This document shows, in pieces, positions 14,156-20,637 of a DNA stretch of 20,637 nucleotides. Position 1 is the first letter of the stretch. Every line of letters starts with the position of its first letter. The position numbers were made by a program, and so were the translations under genes. The notes beneath the pieces are model-generated. The model was given only the letters and a program-made list of their open reading frames with translations. It was not told the origin of the DNA and ran no database searches. The stretch comes from Chryseobacterium gleum (GTDB lineage: Bacteria > Bacteroidota > Bacteroidia > UBA10329): assembly GCA_945874195.1 (NCBI GenBank), contig CAMCFW010000005.1:1-20637 (forward strand), in the 5' to 3' direction.

Positions 14156-15027
14156 GAATCAAACTCTTCGATCAACACACCCATTTTCCCCATCTGATAG
14201 TCTCGCAGCGCTTCCATGATCTGTGTCTGGTTGTTCATGACGAACGGACCGTAGGTTGCCACCGGCTCGTTGATCGGTTCGCCCGCCAACAGAATGGCGC
14301 GGGTCTCTTCCAAACCTTCAAACGAAATGCTTTCGCCATCGTTCTTGAACCAGACGAGGTCTTTTCCGCCTGCGTGGCGTGCTCCGTTTATCTCTGCTTT
14401 GCCATCCAACAGATAGAGCAACGCATTGAAATTTTTCGGGATCGGAATCTCCATGCTTCCGCCCTTCCCTATCTCGAATCGCATGATCAGCATAGGCGTC
14501 ATCAGTTCGATGGGGCCGGTTTTGCCGAGGGTTTCGCCAGCCACCACGCCAGCTTTCACTTTTCCGTCTTCCGAAGTGATCCAAGGAGTCTTTTCGGCCG
14601 TGAGCGGTTGATACTTGGCAGGTTCCATCTTGCGGTCGGCAGGTGTGTTGGCCCAGAACTGGATCAACTCAAAATCGCCTCCGCCTTCAGCCAATTCCTT
14701 CGGTGGCCGTTCGCTGTGAACGATACCTTTCCCGCTGTTCATCCACTGCGCACCGCCTGCGCGGATGATGCTTTTCGTTCCCAACGAATCGCGGTGATGC
14801 ACCGCACCTTTGAAAATGAGTGTGACGGGCGAAAACCCACGGTGAGGGTGCGGCCCAACGCCAAGGTCTCTTTCGCGTTCGCCACCGGGCAATTTGCTGG
14901 CCCAATGATGAATTAATAGGAATGGATCGATCTGCTCAACGCCATTCACTGGCAGCGATTGATCGAGAATAATGCCGCCCATGTTCACCTTCTGGGCAGG
15001 GATGATCTTGTTGATTGAACGTTTCAT
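14152..15027 (-). CDS. Pirin-family bicupin protein
   Basis: The 291-residue protein is a pirin. The N-terminal cupin carries the metal site: His60 and His62 (GPHPHRGF), His104 and Glu106 (GKGIVHSE). The HPHRGF motif followed by GAVHHRDSLG and IRAGGAQWMNSG is the family signature. The second cupin (from about residue 170) lacks metal ligands, as usual. Bacterial pirins are iron proteins; several have quercetinase activity, others modulate enzymes or transcription factors, and the role cannot be read from the sequence. No signal peptide, so cytoplasmic. It starts an operon with the small exported protein; a palindrome lies just upstream of the ATG. Confidence 0.93.
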   Translation of the reverse strand: MKRSINKIIPAQKVNMGGIILDQSLPVNGVEQIDPFLLIHHWASKLPGGERERDLGVGPHPHRGFSPVTLIFKGAVHHRDSLGTKSIIRAGGAQWMNSGKGIVHSERPPKELAEGGGDFELIQFWANTPADRKMEPAKYQPLTAEKTPWITSEDGKVKAGVVAGETLGKTGPIELMTPMLIMRFEIGKGGSMEIPIPKNFNALLYLLDGKAEINGARHAGGKDLVWFKNDGESISFEGLEETRAILLAGEPINEPVATYGPFVMNNQTQIMEALRDYQMGKMGVLIEEFDS

Positions 15028-15038
15028 GCTGTAAAATT

Positions 15039-15052
15039 AATGTTTGAACATT
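15039..15052. promoter_or_regulatory. Palindrome in the pirin promoter region
   Basis: AATGTT and AACATT form an inverted repeat around TG, 12 nt upstream of the pirin ATG. On the minus strand it lies between an ATTG and a TAATTTTA box spaced about 20 nt apart, a layout like a Bacteroidota -33/-7 promoter, though both boxes are imperfect and the start site would be almost at the ATG. A repressor operator is possible. Confidence 0.28.
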
Positions 15053-15089
15053 GATTAAACAATCGGTTTTGGAAAGAGTTCAATGTGCC

Positions 15090-15524
15090 TCAACTCGAAT
15101 GGTCGTAAATGATCTTCCATTCGTCACCGAAACGTTTCCAAATCAGAGTGAATAGGCCGTTCGGTTCATCTGCCTGGCGAATGAGCTTCCACTTTCCAGT
15201 GACGAGGTAGTGGTCGGTGCCAATGGGTTCAAGGTTCAATAGTTCAAAGTTCAAGGTGCCCATCGCGCTTTTATCCGGGTACGATTTTTTGTAGTTATCG
15301 AGCGTTGCCTGCCAACCGTAATTGATGCCTGACTTTCCGATGAAACGCAACGAATCGGAGTTCCAATAACCCTGCATGAAGCAGTCTATATCGCCTTGGT
15401 TCCAGCATTGCTGTTGGTTGGCCAATACGGCCCGGATCTTTTCTTCGGAATTCATTTCAGTTCGAATTTGGCCACTGCAAGACACCAGGGTGATGGCTAG
15501 TAGGAATGGGATGATCTGTATCAT
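15090..15524 (-). CDS. NTF2/SnoaL-like (DUF4440-type) lipoprotein
   Basis: Starting at ATG 15524, the product has 144 residues: a lipoprotein signal with lipobox LVSC (Cys16), then a single NTF2-like domain from about residue 25 (EEKIRAVLANQQQCWNQGDIDCFMQGYW) to the end (LFTLIWKRFGDEWKIIYDHSS). This matches the DUF4440/SnoaL-like layout: N-terminal helix, central WQATLDNYKKSYP, final Trp-Lys-Ile-Ile strand. Such proteins bind small ligands or are enzymes of unknown substrate. The in-frame ATG 15 codons upstream falls within the hairpin at 15537-15566 and is rejected. Residues 91-99 (LNFELLNLE) are encoded by a heptanucleotide tandem repeat, which may be a lineage-specific insertion or replacement in a strand. 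Confidence 0.8.
   Translation of the reverse strand: MIQIIPFLLAITLVSCSGQIRTEMNSEEKIRAVLANQQQCWNQGDIDCFMQGYWNSDSLRFIGKSGINYGWQATLDNYKKSYPDKSAMGTLNFELLNLEPIGTDHYLVTGKWKLIRQADEPNGLFTLIWKRFGDEWKIIYDHSS
15226..15254 (-). repeat. Heptanucleotide tandem repeat inside the lipoprotein gene
   Basis: On the gene strand the units are TTGAACT, TTGAACTA, TTGAACC and TTGAACC: four copies of TTGAAC plus one or two bases. They encode residues 91-100 of the NTF2-like lipoprotein. Confidence 0.75.
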
Positions 15525-15536
15525 GCTATAAAAATA

Positions 15537-15566
15537 ATCCCGAACACGATAGGCTGTGTTCGGGAT
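15537..15566 (-). terminator. Intrinsic terminator after the Spy-like gene
   Basis: ATCCCGAACAC and GTGTTCGGGAT pair perfectly over 11 bp around an 8-nt loop; on the minus strand it is followed by TATTTTTAT. It lies 25 nt past the stop of the Spy-like gene. The next gene's ATG is only 12 nt beyond the hairpin, so the hairpin also occupies the upstream region of the lipoprotein gene and may be part of its 5' leader. Confidence 0.82.
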
Positions 15567-15591
15567 CACTTGTGGTTATTCGGTCGGCTGT

Positions 15592-16074
15592 TTATTTGGC
15601 TTTCCTCATTTCCCTTTTTTCCATGTGCTGCTTTTGATGCAGGTCTTGCTTTTCCTTCATTTTCTGATCCATCACCTTACGTTGTTCAGGAGTAAGAATG
15701 CTGCGGACCTTAAGTTCGGAAGCGGTCCTTGATTTCTCCATTTCGGCCTTCAGCATGGCCGACCTGTCGATGGCCTTGTTGATCTCGGCAGTGTTCGGGT
15801 TCTCGGCTGACTTCAATTCCATCAACTTTGCTCGGATCACCTTCATTTCCGCTCGCTGTGGCTCCATTTGCTTGCGGTTTTCCTCTTTAATGGCCTTTAT
15901 CTTCGACTTCTGCTCTTCGCTCAGGTCGGGTATTTCAGAAGTTAGGTCGTGATGTCTTTCGCGCATTTGAGCCCCCTTTTCTCCTTGAACACCTTGGCTA
16001 GGAGTATTGTCCTGTGCTGCCACGTTTCCCACCAAAAGAGCGAGCAGGCCTGCTGATGCAATTAACTTTTTCAT
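15592..16074 (-). CDS. Spy/CpxP-like periplasmic helical protein
   Basis: The 160-residue protein has a signal peptide (MKKLIASAGLLALLVGNVAAQ, cleavage before Gln21) and a highly charged, Met- and Lys-rich helical remainder. Two LTxxQ-type motifs of the Spy/CpxP family are visible: LSEEQKSKI near residue 52 and LTPEQRKVM near residue 126, with a long helix between. Family members are periplasmic chaperones or stress and metal sensors. The C-terminus is His-, Met- and Lys-rich (DLHQKQHMEKREMRKAK), which could bind metal but is also typical of highly charged helices. It follows the cyclase gene by 56 nt on the same strand, so co-transcription is possible; a terminator follows. Confidence 0.82.
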   Translation of the reverse strand: MKKLIASAGLLALLVGNVAAQDNTPSQGVQGEKGAQMRERHHDLTSEIPDLSEEQKSKIKAIKEENRKQMEPQRAEMKVIRAKLMELKSAENPNTAEINKAIDRSAMLKAEMEKSRTASELKVRSILTPEQRKVMDQKMKEKQDLHQKQHMEKREMRKAK

Positions 16075-16107
16075 GATCTTTTGTTTTTTAAATGTTTGTT
16101 ATGGTCT

Positions 16108-16125
16108 GACGGCTATGGAGCCGCC
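16108..16125 (-). other. Hairpin just after the cyclase stop
   Basis: On the minus strand GGCGGCT pairs with AGCCGTC (seven pairs, one G-U) around CCAT, 5 nt after the cyclase stop codon. No U-run follows, so it may stabilise the transcript or attenuate read-through into the Spy-like gene rather than terminate fully. Confidence 0.35.
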
Positions 16126-16130
16126 AAGGT

Positions 16131-19100
16131 TTAATTGATGTGAAGAATATTCTCGTCCTGACTACGGATGATCTGCAAAAATGTTGAGTTCGGCAGAAAT
16201 CCATCCTCTGTGGCACTGAACTCTGGCTTTATTCGGTCAACGAAATACATTTCGATCTCGCCCTTGTTCTTGGCTTTGATCTTTCCGCGCGGTGTGCATT
16301 CAAAGTAGTCCTTGATCAGTTGGTAAGTCGAACCGCTCACGTTAACCTGCATCACATCGCCACTGCTTTCCATTCGGGCGGCCGTGTTCACCGCATCTCC
16401 CCAAATATCGAAGGCGAACTTGTTCTTGCCGACCACGCCCGAAATGACACTTCCGGTATGGATTCCCAATCGGAGCAACCATGCGGTTTGACCGCGCGAC
16501 TCCTTGATCTCATTGAGTTCCTTAAGCCTGTGAATCATTTCTAGCCCTGCAGCAACAACCGAGATCGGGTTTGAGTTGTTTCTGGTAGGAATGCCGCCAG
16601 CGGCCATGTAGGCATCGCCAATGGTCTTTATCTTCTCGATGCCGTATTTATCCATGATGCCATCGAACAGGCGGAAATGTTCATCCAACGAACTCACCAG
16701 TTCTTTGCTCGTAATTCCTTCGGTTATGTTTGTAAAACCGACAAAATCAGTGAAAAGAACCGACACACGGTCGTAAAGCTGAACCGAAGCAAAACCCTTC
16801 AGTTTCAATTCCTCAGCAGTTTCGTGCGGAAGTATATTAAGCAGAAGTTCGTCCGAGCGTTCCTTTTCGTGGCGAAGTTCTACGGTCCGTTCATCCACCA
16901 TTCTCTGCAATCGGAGTTTATCTTCCTCAAAGCGTTTTTCGCGGATCTTGATGATAATGAATACCAGCGCCACAACCGTTACTACTGCCACCACTATGAA
17001 CCACCATGTGAGATAGAAAGGGGGTAGCACAGTGAATTTGAAGCTTCTGGGAACTTGGTTCCATTCCCCAGCGCTGTTGCACGACCGAACCATAAACTCG
17101 TGCGGGCCCGATGGAATGTTCGTGAGTGTGACTGTTCTGTTTCCATCCACCGGAGACCATTCATCGCTATAACCTGTAACTTTCCATTGATAGCGCACCT
17201 GTTCCGGATTGCTCAGGTCAATGGCATTGAATTTTATTGAAAGGTTGTTAAGACGAAAAGGAAGCTCCAATTGGGTTGGTAGCGCAAAGTAACCGTCAGT
17301 TCCTTTGGCGAATTCAGACTTGCTCCAATCCACCTCATCGAATCCGAGATTGACGTTGGTTATGTGAAGTTTGGTCTCTGGCAGAATGCGCTGATCCTGA
17401 TCTGGATCGTAGCGCGTGGCTCCACTGATGGTTCCGACCCAAAGGTTTCCAGCGTCATCAACACAGGCCGCATTCCGGTTGGTCTCCGTTCCTATAAATC
17501 CTTCGGCACGGCCAAAATGCTTGACACTTTTCAGTTCGTCCAGATTATTAAACTCAAGTTGGTCGATTCCAGATGCGGTTCCAACCCAAAGGTCATTCGC
17601 CTTATCGAAGATCAACAGACGCACATCTGGCGAAGACAACCCATCCTGAACACCGAAATGTTCGAAATCGCCCATTTTGATCGGGTCTTTAGATGGAAGA
17701 TGCCTGAAAAGGCCGCCCCCTTCGGTGGCTATCCAAAGTTTTCCGTTCGGAGCCTTGGCAATTGAAGAGATGTCGGTAAGGGCTGCAGGAAGTTCGGGAA
17801 CCACAAACCCTGAACCGTCAAATAGTACAAGCTGGGCGTTGATATACCCGATCCATACTCTCCCCAATCCATCTTCCAACAGGCACGAAACCTCACTTTT
17901 ATTGTTGTCAGGATTGCTGTGGTACTGATCGAAACTGAATCCGTTATCCTTTTTAACGAATCGGGTGGCTCCTTGCGTGGTGCCGACCCAGACACCGCCA
18001 TCCTTTTCAAAGAGTATCATTTTCACTTCTTCTTCAAACACCGACCCATCGGCTTGGAACCAACTGGTCTTATCCCCTTCCTTAATGAGAATTCCTTGGT
18101 CGGTGCCGAACCAGATCTGGCCGTTCGGATGACCCTTGATAATGTTGAAGCTCCTTTCCGAAAGTTCTGACCCCAACGGGGCGGTCACTACTTCGTAGCT
18201 GCCATTCGCGCTTGGTTCCAGTTCGCTGACGCCATCCAACGTTCCCAGCCAGATGTGTCCATCCGAATGCTCGAAAACGGACAGCACCTGATTGCTGCTG
18301 AGGCCGTCCCGTTGCCTGAAATGAATGAACTGCTCTCCTGAAAAACGGCAAATTCCTCCGAAGTAGGTACCGAACCACATGTTTCCGGAACGGTCCTTTA
18401 GAATATGGCGGATCCGTTCGTTGCTCAGTCCATTCGCTCCCACGAAAGATCTGAACTCGGTTCCGTCAAATCGTGAAACACCGCTTTGGGTTCCGAACCA
18501 CATGTTTCCGAGGTCATCTTGACCGATGGCACGAACGCGGTTACTGATCAATCCATCCGATTCAGAATAGTTCATAAATCCGTTGACCACCTTTTTCGAA
18601 ATCCCCTTCTCGGTGCCGACCCATAGGTTTTTCAAGCGGTCCTCAAAAAGGGCCAGAACACGGTTGTCGGACAGGCCAGCAAGCGTGTCTATGGAACTCC
18701 AAACCTTACCGCTGAACACGCTTATTCCTTCATCTGTTCCGAACCAGAGTGATCCATTCGAATCGAGAAGACACGTTCGCACATTATTGCTTTTCAAGGG
18801 ACCATCTGTTCCATACACAGTAATCGACAGTGAATCACGTTCGAAATGGAGTCGGTTCACCCCTCCACCGAAAGTGCCGACCCACAGGTCGCCCTTCCGG
18901 TCTTGGGTTATGCATCGGACAAAATCGTTCGAAAGGCCGTTCGCAGTGGTATAGTTGCGGAAACTACGGCCATCGTAGCGGCAGATGCCATGTCCATCGG
19001 TGGCCATCCAAATATTCCCATCGCGGTCTTCGAAAAGTGCTCTGACCGTGTTGTCAGCCACACCATCGTCCGTTGTGTAGGTCTTAAAATCGTGACCATC

Positions 19101-19289
19101 GAATCGGGCCACGCCACCACCCTCCGTTCCTATCCAAAGAAACCCGCGGCTGTCTTCAAGCATGCAGAACACCCCACTTCTCGGAAGCCCGTCCTCAACA
19201 GAAAAGCGCTGAAAATCATACTGCTGCGCGATGGCGAAACCGTTGGCGACCACCAACATCACGATTAGGAAAACGATCTGGCGCAACAT
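16131..19289 (-). CDS. Propeller-sensor class III adenylate cyclase
   Basis: The 1052-residue protein has a signal peptide (1-21), fourteen Reg_prop repeats whose xWxGT cores start near residues 51, 93, 135, 181, 222, 263, 304, 346, 392, 433, 478, 518, 567 and 616 (two seven-bladed propellers), a Y_Y_Y domain (about 680-755), one membrane helix (about 759-780), a charged coiled-coil with LLLNILPHETAEELK (815-829), and a class III cyclase domain (841-1020). Metal-binding Asp848 (LFTDFVGF) and Asp892 (IGDAYMAAGG) are present. Lys888 and Asp961 (FDIWGD) are the adenine-selecting residues of adenylate cyclases; Asn968 and Arg972 (VNTAARM) are catalytic. It should sense a periplasmic ligand and make cAMP. 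The sensor half is that of Bacteroidota hybrid two-component systems, but the kinase is replaced by a cyclase. Ligand unknown; no polysaccharide locus is nearby. Confidence 0.92.
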   Translation of the reverse strand: MLRQIVFLIVMLVVANGFAIAQQYDFQRFSVEDGLPRSGVFCMLEDSRGFLWIGTEGGGVARFDGHDFKTYTTDDGVADNTVRALFEDRDGNIWMATDGHGICRYDGRSFRNYTTANGLSNDFVRCITQDRKGDLWVGTFGGGVNRLHFERDSLSITVYGTDGPLKSNNVRTCLLDSNGSLWFGTDEGISVFSGKVWSSIDTLAGLSDNRVLALFEDRLKNLWVGTEKGISKKVVNGFMNYSESDGLISNRVRAIGQDDLGNMWFGTQSGVSRFDGTEFRSFVGANGLSNERIRHILKDRSGNMWFGTYFGGICRFSGEQFIHFRQRDGLSSNQVLSVFEHSDGHIWLGTLDGVSELEPSANGSYEVVTAPLGSELSERSFNIIKGHPNGQIWFGTDQGILIKEGDKTSWFQADGSVFEEEVKMILFEKDGGVWVGTTQGATRFVKKDNGFSFDQYHSNPDNNKSEVSCLLEDGLGRVWIGYINAQLVLFDGSGFVVPELPAALTDISSIAKAPNGKLWIATEGGGLFRHLPSKDPIKMGDFEHFGVQDGLSSPDVRLLIFDKANDLWVGTASGIDQLEFNNLDELKSVKHFGRAEGFIGTETNRNAACVDDAGNLWVGTISGATRYDPDQDQRILPETKLHITNVNLGFDEVDWSKSEFAKGTDGYFALPTQLELPFRLNNLSIKFNAIDLSNPEQVRYQWKVTGYSDEWSPVDGNRTVTLTNIPSGPHEFMVRSCNSAGEWNQVPRSFKFTVLPPFYLTWWFIVVAVVTVVALVFIIIKIREKRFEEDKLRLQRMVDERTVELRHEKERSDELLLNILPHETAEELKLKGFASVQLYDRVSVLFTDFVGFTNITEGITSKELVSSLDEHFRLFDGIMDKYGIEKIKTIGDAYMAAGGIPTRNNSNPISVVAAGLEMIHRLKELNEIKESRGQTAWLLRLGIHTGSVISGVVGKNKFAFDIWGDAVNTAARMESSGDVMQVNVSGSTYQLIKDYFECTPRGKIKAKNKGEIEMYFVDRIKPEFSATEDGFLPNSTFLQIIRSQDENILHIN

Positions 19290-19354
19290 CTAAGCTTTGG
19301 GTAAAATTAGAAATCGCACTTTAGCAAGACCATAAACATTCCCAAAACAAATCA

Positions 19355-20338
19355 ATGAGAACTGCATTCGTTACTGGAGCCACCGGATTCCTAGGCATCA
19401 ACCTCGTCAAACTGCTGGTGGAAGACGGATGGCACGTGACCGCTCTGCATCGAAAAAGCTCAGACCTACGCTATCTGAAACGCTTTGATGTGGTGCTGAA
19501 AGAAGGTGCGATTACGGACAGGGATTCGCTGCTGTCGGCCTTTCCCGAGTCGGTCGATGCGGTTTTTCATGTTGCCGCCAACACTTCCATGTGGTCGAAA
19601 TGGAACGATCAACAATATTCAGACAATGTGATCGGTACAAGGAACATGGTTGAGATCGCCATGCTAAAGAAGGCTGGACGTTTCATTCACACCTCCTCCA
19701 TTTCGGCCTACGGCCATCATGACAATGTGGTTGATGAGAACACCGTTCCGAACGCGCTTTCAAGCCGCATAAACTATTGTAGGACCAAATTTCTGGCAGA
19801 ACTGGAGGTGGACAAAGGCATTGCGATGGGTCTTGATGCCGTGGTTGTCAATCCTTGCGACATCATGGGTCCGTTCGATTCGCACAACTGGGCCCAAATG
19901 ATACAGGCCGTTCACAATAATGACGTGCCCGGAATTCCGACCGGACGTGGCAATTTTTGCCATGTGTATGACGTGGCCAAAGGACACATCAGTGCATTTG
20001 AAAAAGGCCGGACTGGCGAACGTTACCTTCTTGCGGGAATTGACGCCAGTTTCAAGGAAGTGTTCAACACCATTGAACGATTGATGTGCAAAAAGGAATC
20101 GCAATTCGTTCTGCCAAAATGGACCATGCAGCTGGTGGTGCCCTTCTATCTCATACGGTCCGTTCTGGATGGAAAAGAACCCATTCTTACCACCGAAAAA
20201 GTGTTGGAAATGACCTTGCCGAAATTTGTTTCTGCAAAAAAGGCGATGGCTGAACTCGACTACCGTATCACTCCGCTCCAAACATCCATACGCGATTCGT
20301 ATGAATGGTTGAAGCAAGAGGGCCTGTTGGGACGCTGA
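19355..20338 (+). CDS. Extended SDR family NAD(P)-dependent reductase/epimerase
   Basis: The 327-residue protein is an extended short-chain dehydrogenase: the dinucleotide loop TGATGFLG (7-14), the acceptor-strand region with Arg33, DAVFHVAA (68-75), the SS..S of the catalytic strand (HTSSISAYG, 112-120), and the YxxxK pair Tyr141 and Lys145. Its overall pattern (VVVNPCDIMGP, GRGNFCHVYDVAKGH, GERYLLAG) is closest to dihydroflavonol-4-reductase/3-beta-HSD-like members, which act on hydroxy/keto groups of steroids, sugars or polyketide-like substrates. The real substrate cannot be read. It is divergent from the cyclase gene with 65 bp between; no consensus promoter is obvious there. Confidence 0.88.
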   Translation: MRTAFVTGATGFLGINLVKLLVEDGWHVTALHRKSSDLRYLKRFDVVLKEGAITDRDSLLSAFPESVDAVFHVAANTSMWSKWNDQQYSDNVIGTRNMVEIAMLKKAGRFIHTSSISAYGHHDNVVDENTVPNALSSRINYCRTKFLAELEVDKGIAMGLDAVVVNPCDIMGPFDSHNWAQMIQAVHNNDVPGIPTGRGNFCHVYDVAKGHISAFEKGRTGERYLLAGIDASFKEVFNTIERLMCKKESQFVLPKWTMQLVVPFYLIRSVLDGKEPILTTEKVLEMTLPKFVSAKKAMAELDYRITPLQTSIRDSYEWLKQEGLLGR

Positions 20339-20376
20339 ACGGTTATTAGCAGGCCACTGAGCAAGTGGTGGTTGTA

Positions 20377-20394
20377 TTAACAAATCGTTGTTGA
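20377..20394. other. AT-rich inverted repeat after the SDR gene
   Basis: TTAACAA and TTGTTGA pair (one G-U) around ATCG, 38 bp after the SDR stop. There is no U-run on the plus strand. A further short CCACT/AGTGG hairpin lies just before it. Operator or weak terminator roles are equally possible. Confidence 0.22.
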
Positions 20395-20435
20395 ATAAGG
20401 AACGGACAAAAGGCCGCTCGCCCGAAGCACGGGGA

Positions 20436-20443
20436 TAATTTTG
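20436..20443 (+). promoter_or_regulatory. Consensus -7 box upstream of the terminal lipoprotein
   Basis: TAATTTTG matches TAnnTTTG exactly and ends 21 nt before the ATG at 20465, a natural distance. No TTTG -33 box is seen at the usual spacing. Confidence 0.5.
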
Positions 20444-20464
20444 AACACAACTAATCCAGTCCTC

Positions 20465-20637
20465 ATGCTTACCTTCTTCAAAAAACTAATCTTCCTTTCC
20501 ATTCCTGCTCTGCTGCTGACCTCGTGCGTGGCCGAAAAGCGCTTTCAGGATGAAGTGATGGCCCGGGCAACGGCCGAAGAGGAGCGCGCCAGATTAAAAT
20601 CGGAGAACATCAATGTGAACGCAATGAATGCCGACCT
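20465..20637 (+). CDS. Lipoprotein with charged coiled-coil start, 3' end outside window
   Basis: The first 57 codons of a gene that runs off the window. The N-terminus (MLTFFKKLIFLSIPALLLTSC) is a lipoprotein signal with the lipobox LTSC and Cys21 as the modified residue. It is followed by a charged helical stretch (AEKRFQDEVMARATAEEERA). In Bacteroidota such starts are common in OmpA-domain lipoproteins with a coiled-coil linker, but no further domain is in view, so the function is open. The ATG follows a consensus -7 box. Confidence 0.72.
   Translation, partial: MLTFFKKLIFLSIPALLLTSCVAEKRFQDEVMARATAEEERARLKSENINVNAMNAD

Noticed and set aside
19290..19354. Promoters in the cyclase/SDR divergent region
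   Set aside because: Only TAATTTTA on the minus strand approaches the consensus; spacing to any TTG is wrong, and nothing convincing is seen on the plus strand.

Overview
The window looks like a chromosomal segment of a member of the Bacteroidota (Flavobacteriales-like). The reasons are the predicted protein families (two-component-type propeller sensors, a SprA-era style large surface protein, Bacteroidota-type OmpA lipoproteins), starts without clear Shine-Dalgarno sequences, -7 boxes of the TAnnTTTG type, a medium GC content, and a his operon with fused HisB and HisIE. This assignment is inference; no rRNA or tRNA gene is present.

Layout. 1-2084 (minus): N-terminal two-thirds or so of a large secreted, beta-rich surface protein, cut by the window edge. 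2167-2502 (minus): CsaA-like tRNA-binding protein. 2503-2630: divergent intergenic region with a perfect FNR-type palindrome. 2631-3863 (plus): membrane fatty-acid-desaturase-type enzyme. 3864-10916 (plus): a complete histidine operon, hisG-D-C-B-H-A-F-IE, in which every gene overlaps the next by 1 to 8 nt. It is preceded by a 16-codon leader peptide with four consecutive His codons, an intrinsic terminator and a competing antiterminator fold: a transcription attenuator readable directly from the sequence. 10982-12184 (minus): OmpA-family envelope protein. 12273-13672 (minus): DoxX-like membrane protein and a paraoxonase/arylesterase-like protein. 13745-15027 (minus): small exported protein of unknown family, coupled to a pirin. 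15090-16074 (minus): NTF2-like lipoprotein and a Spy/CpxP-like periplasmic protein. 16131-19289 (minus): 1052-residue sensor with 14 propeller repeats, Y_Y_Y domain, one membrane helix and a class III adenylate cyclase domain. 19355-20338 (plus): extended SDR (NAD(P)-dependent reductase/epimerase). 20465-end (plus): start of a lipoprotein.

How the parts work together. The his genes encode all the enzymes from ATP and PRPP to histidine, and the leader links their transcription to charged tRNA-His. The minus-strand genes from 10982 to 19289 are mostly envelope and stress functions in short operons separated by hairpins. Two protein-coding genes (hisD and the NTF2-like lipoprotein) contain short heptanucleotide tandem repeats; in hisD the tract coincides with an extra eight residues relative to the E. 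coli enzyme. No stretch longer than about 170 bp lacks a gene. I saw no insertion sequence, CRISPR array, tRNA or rRNA gene.
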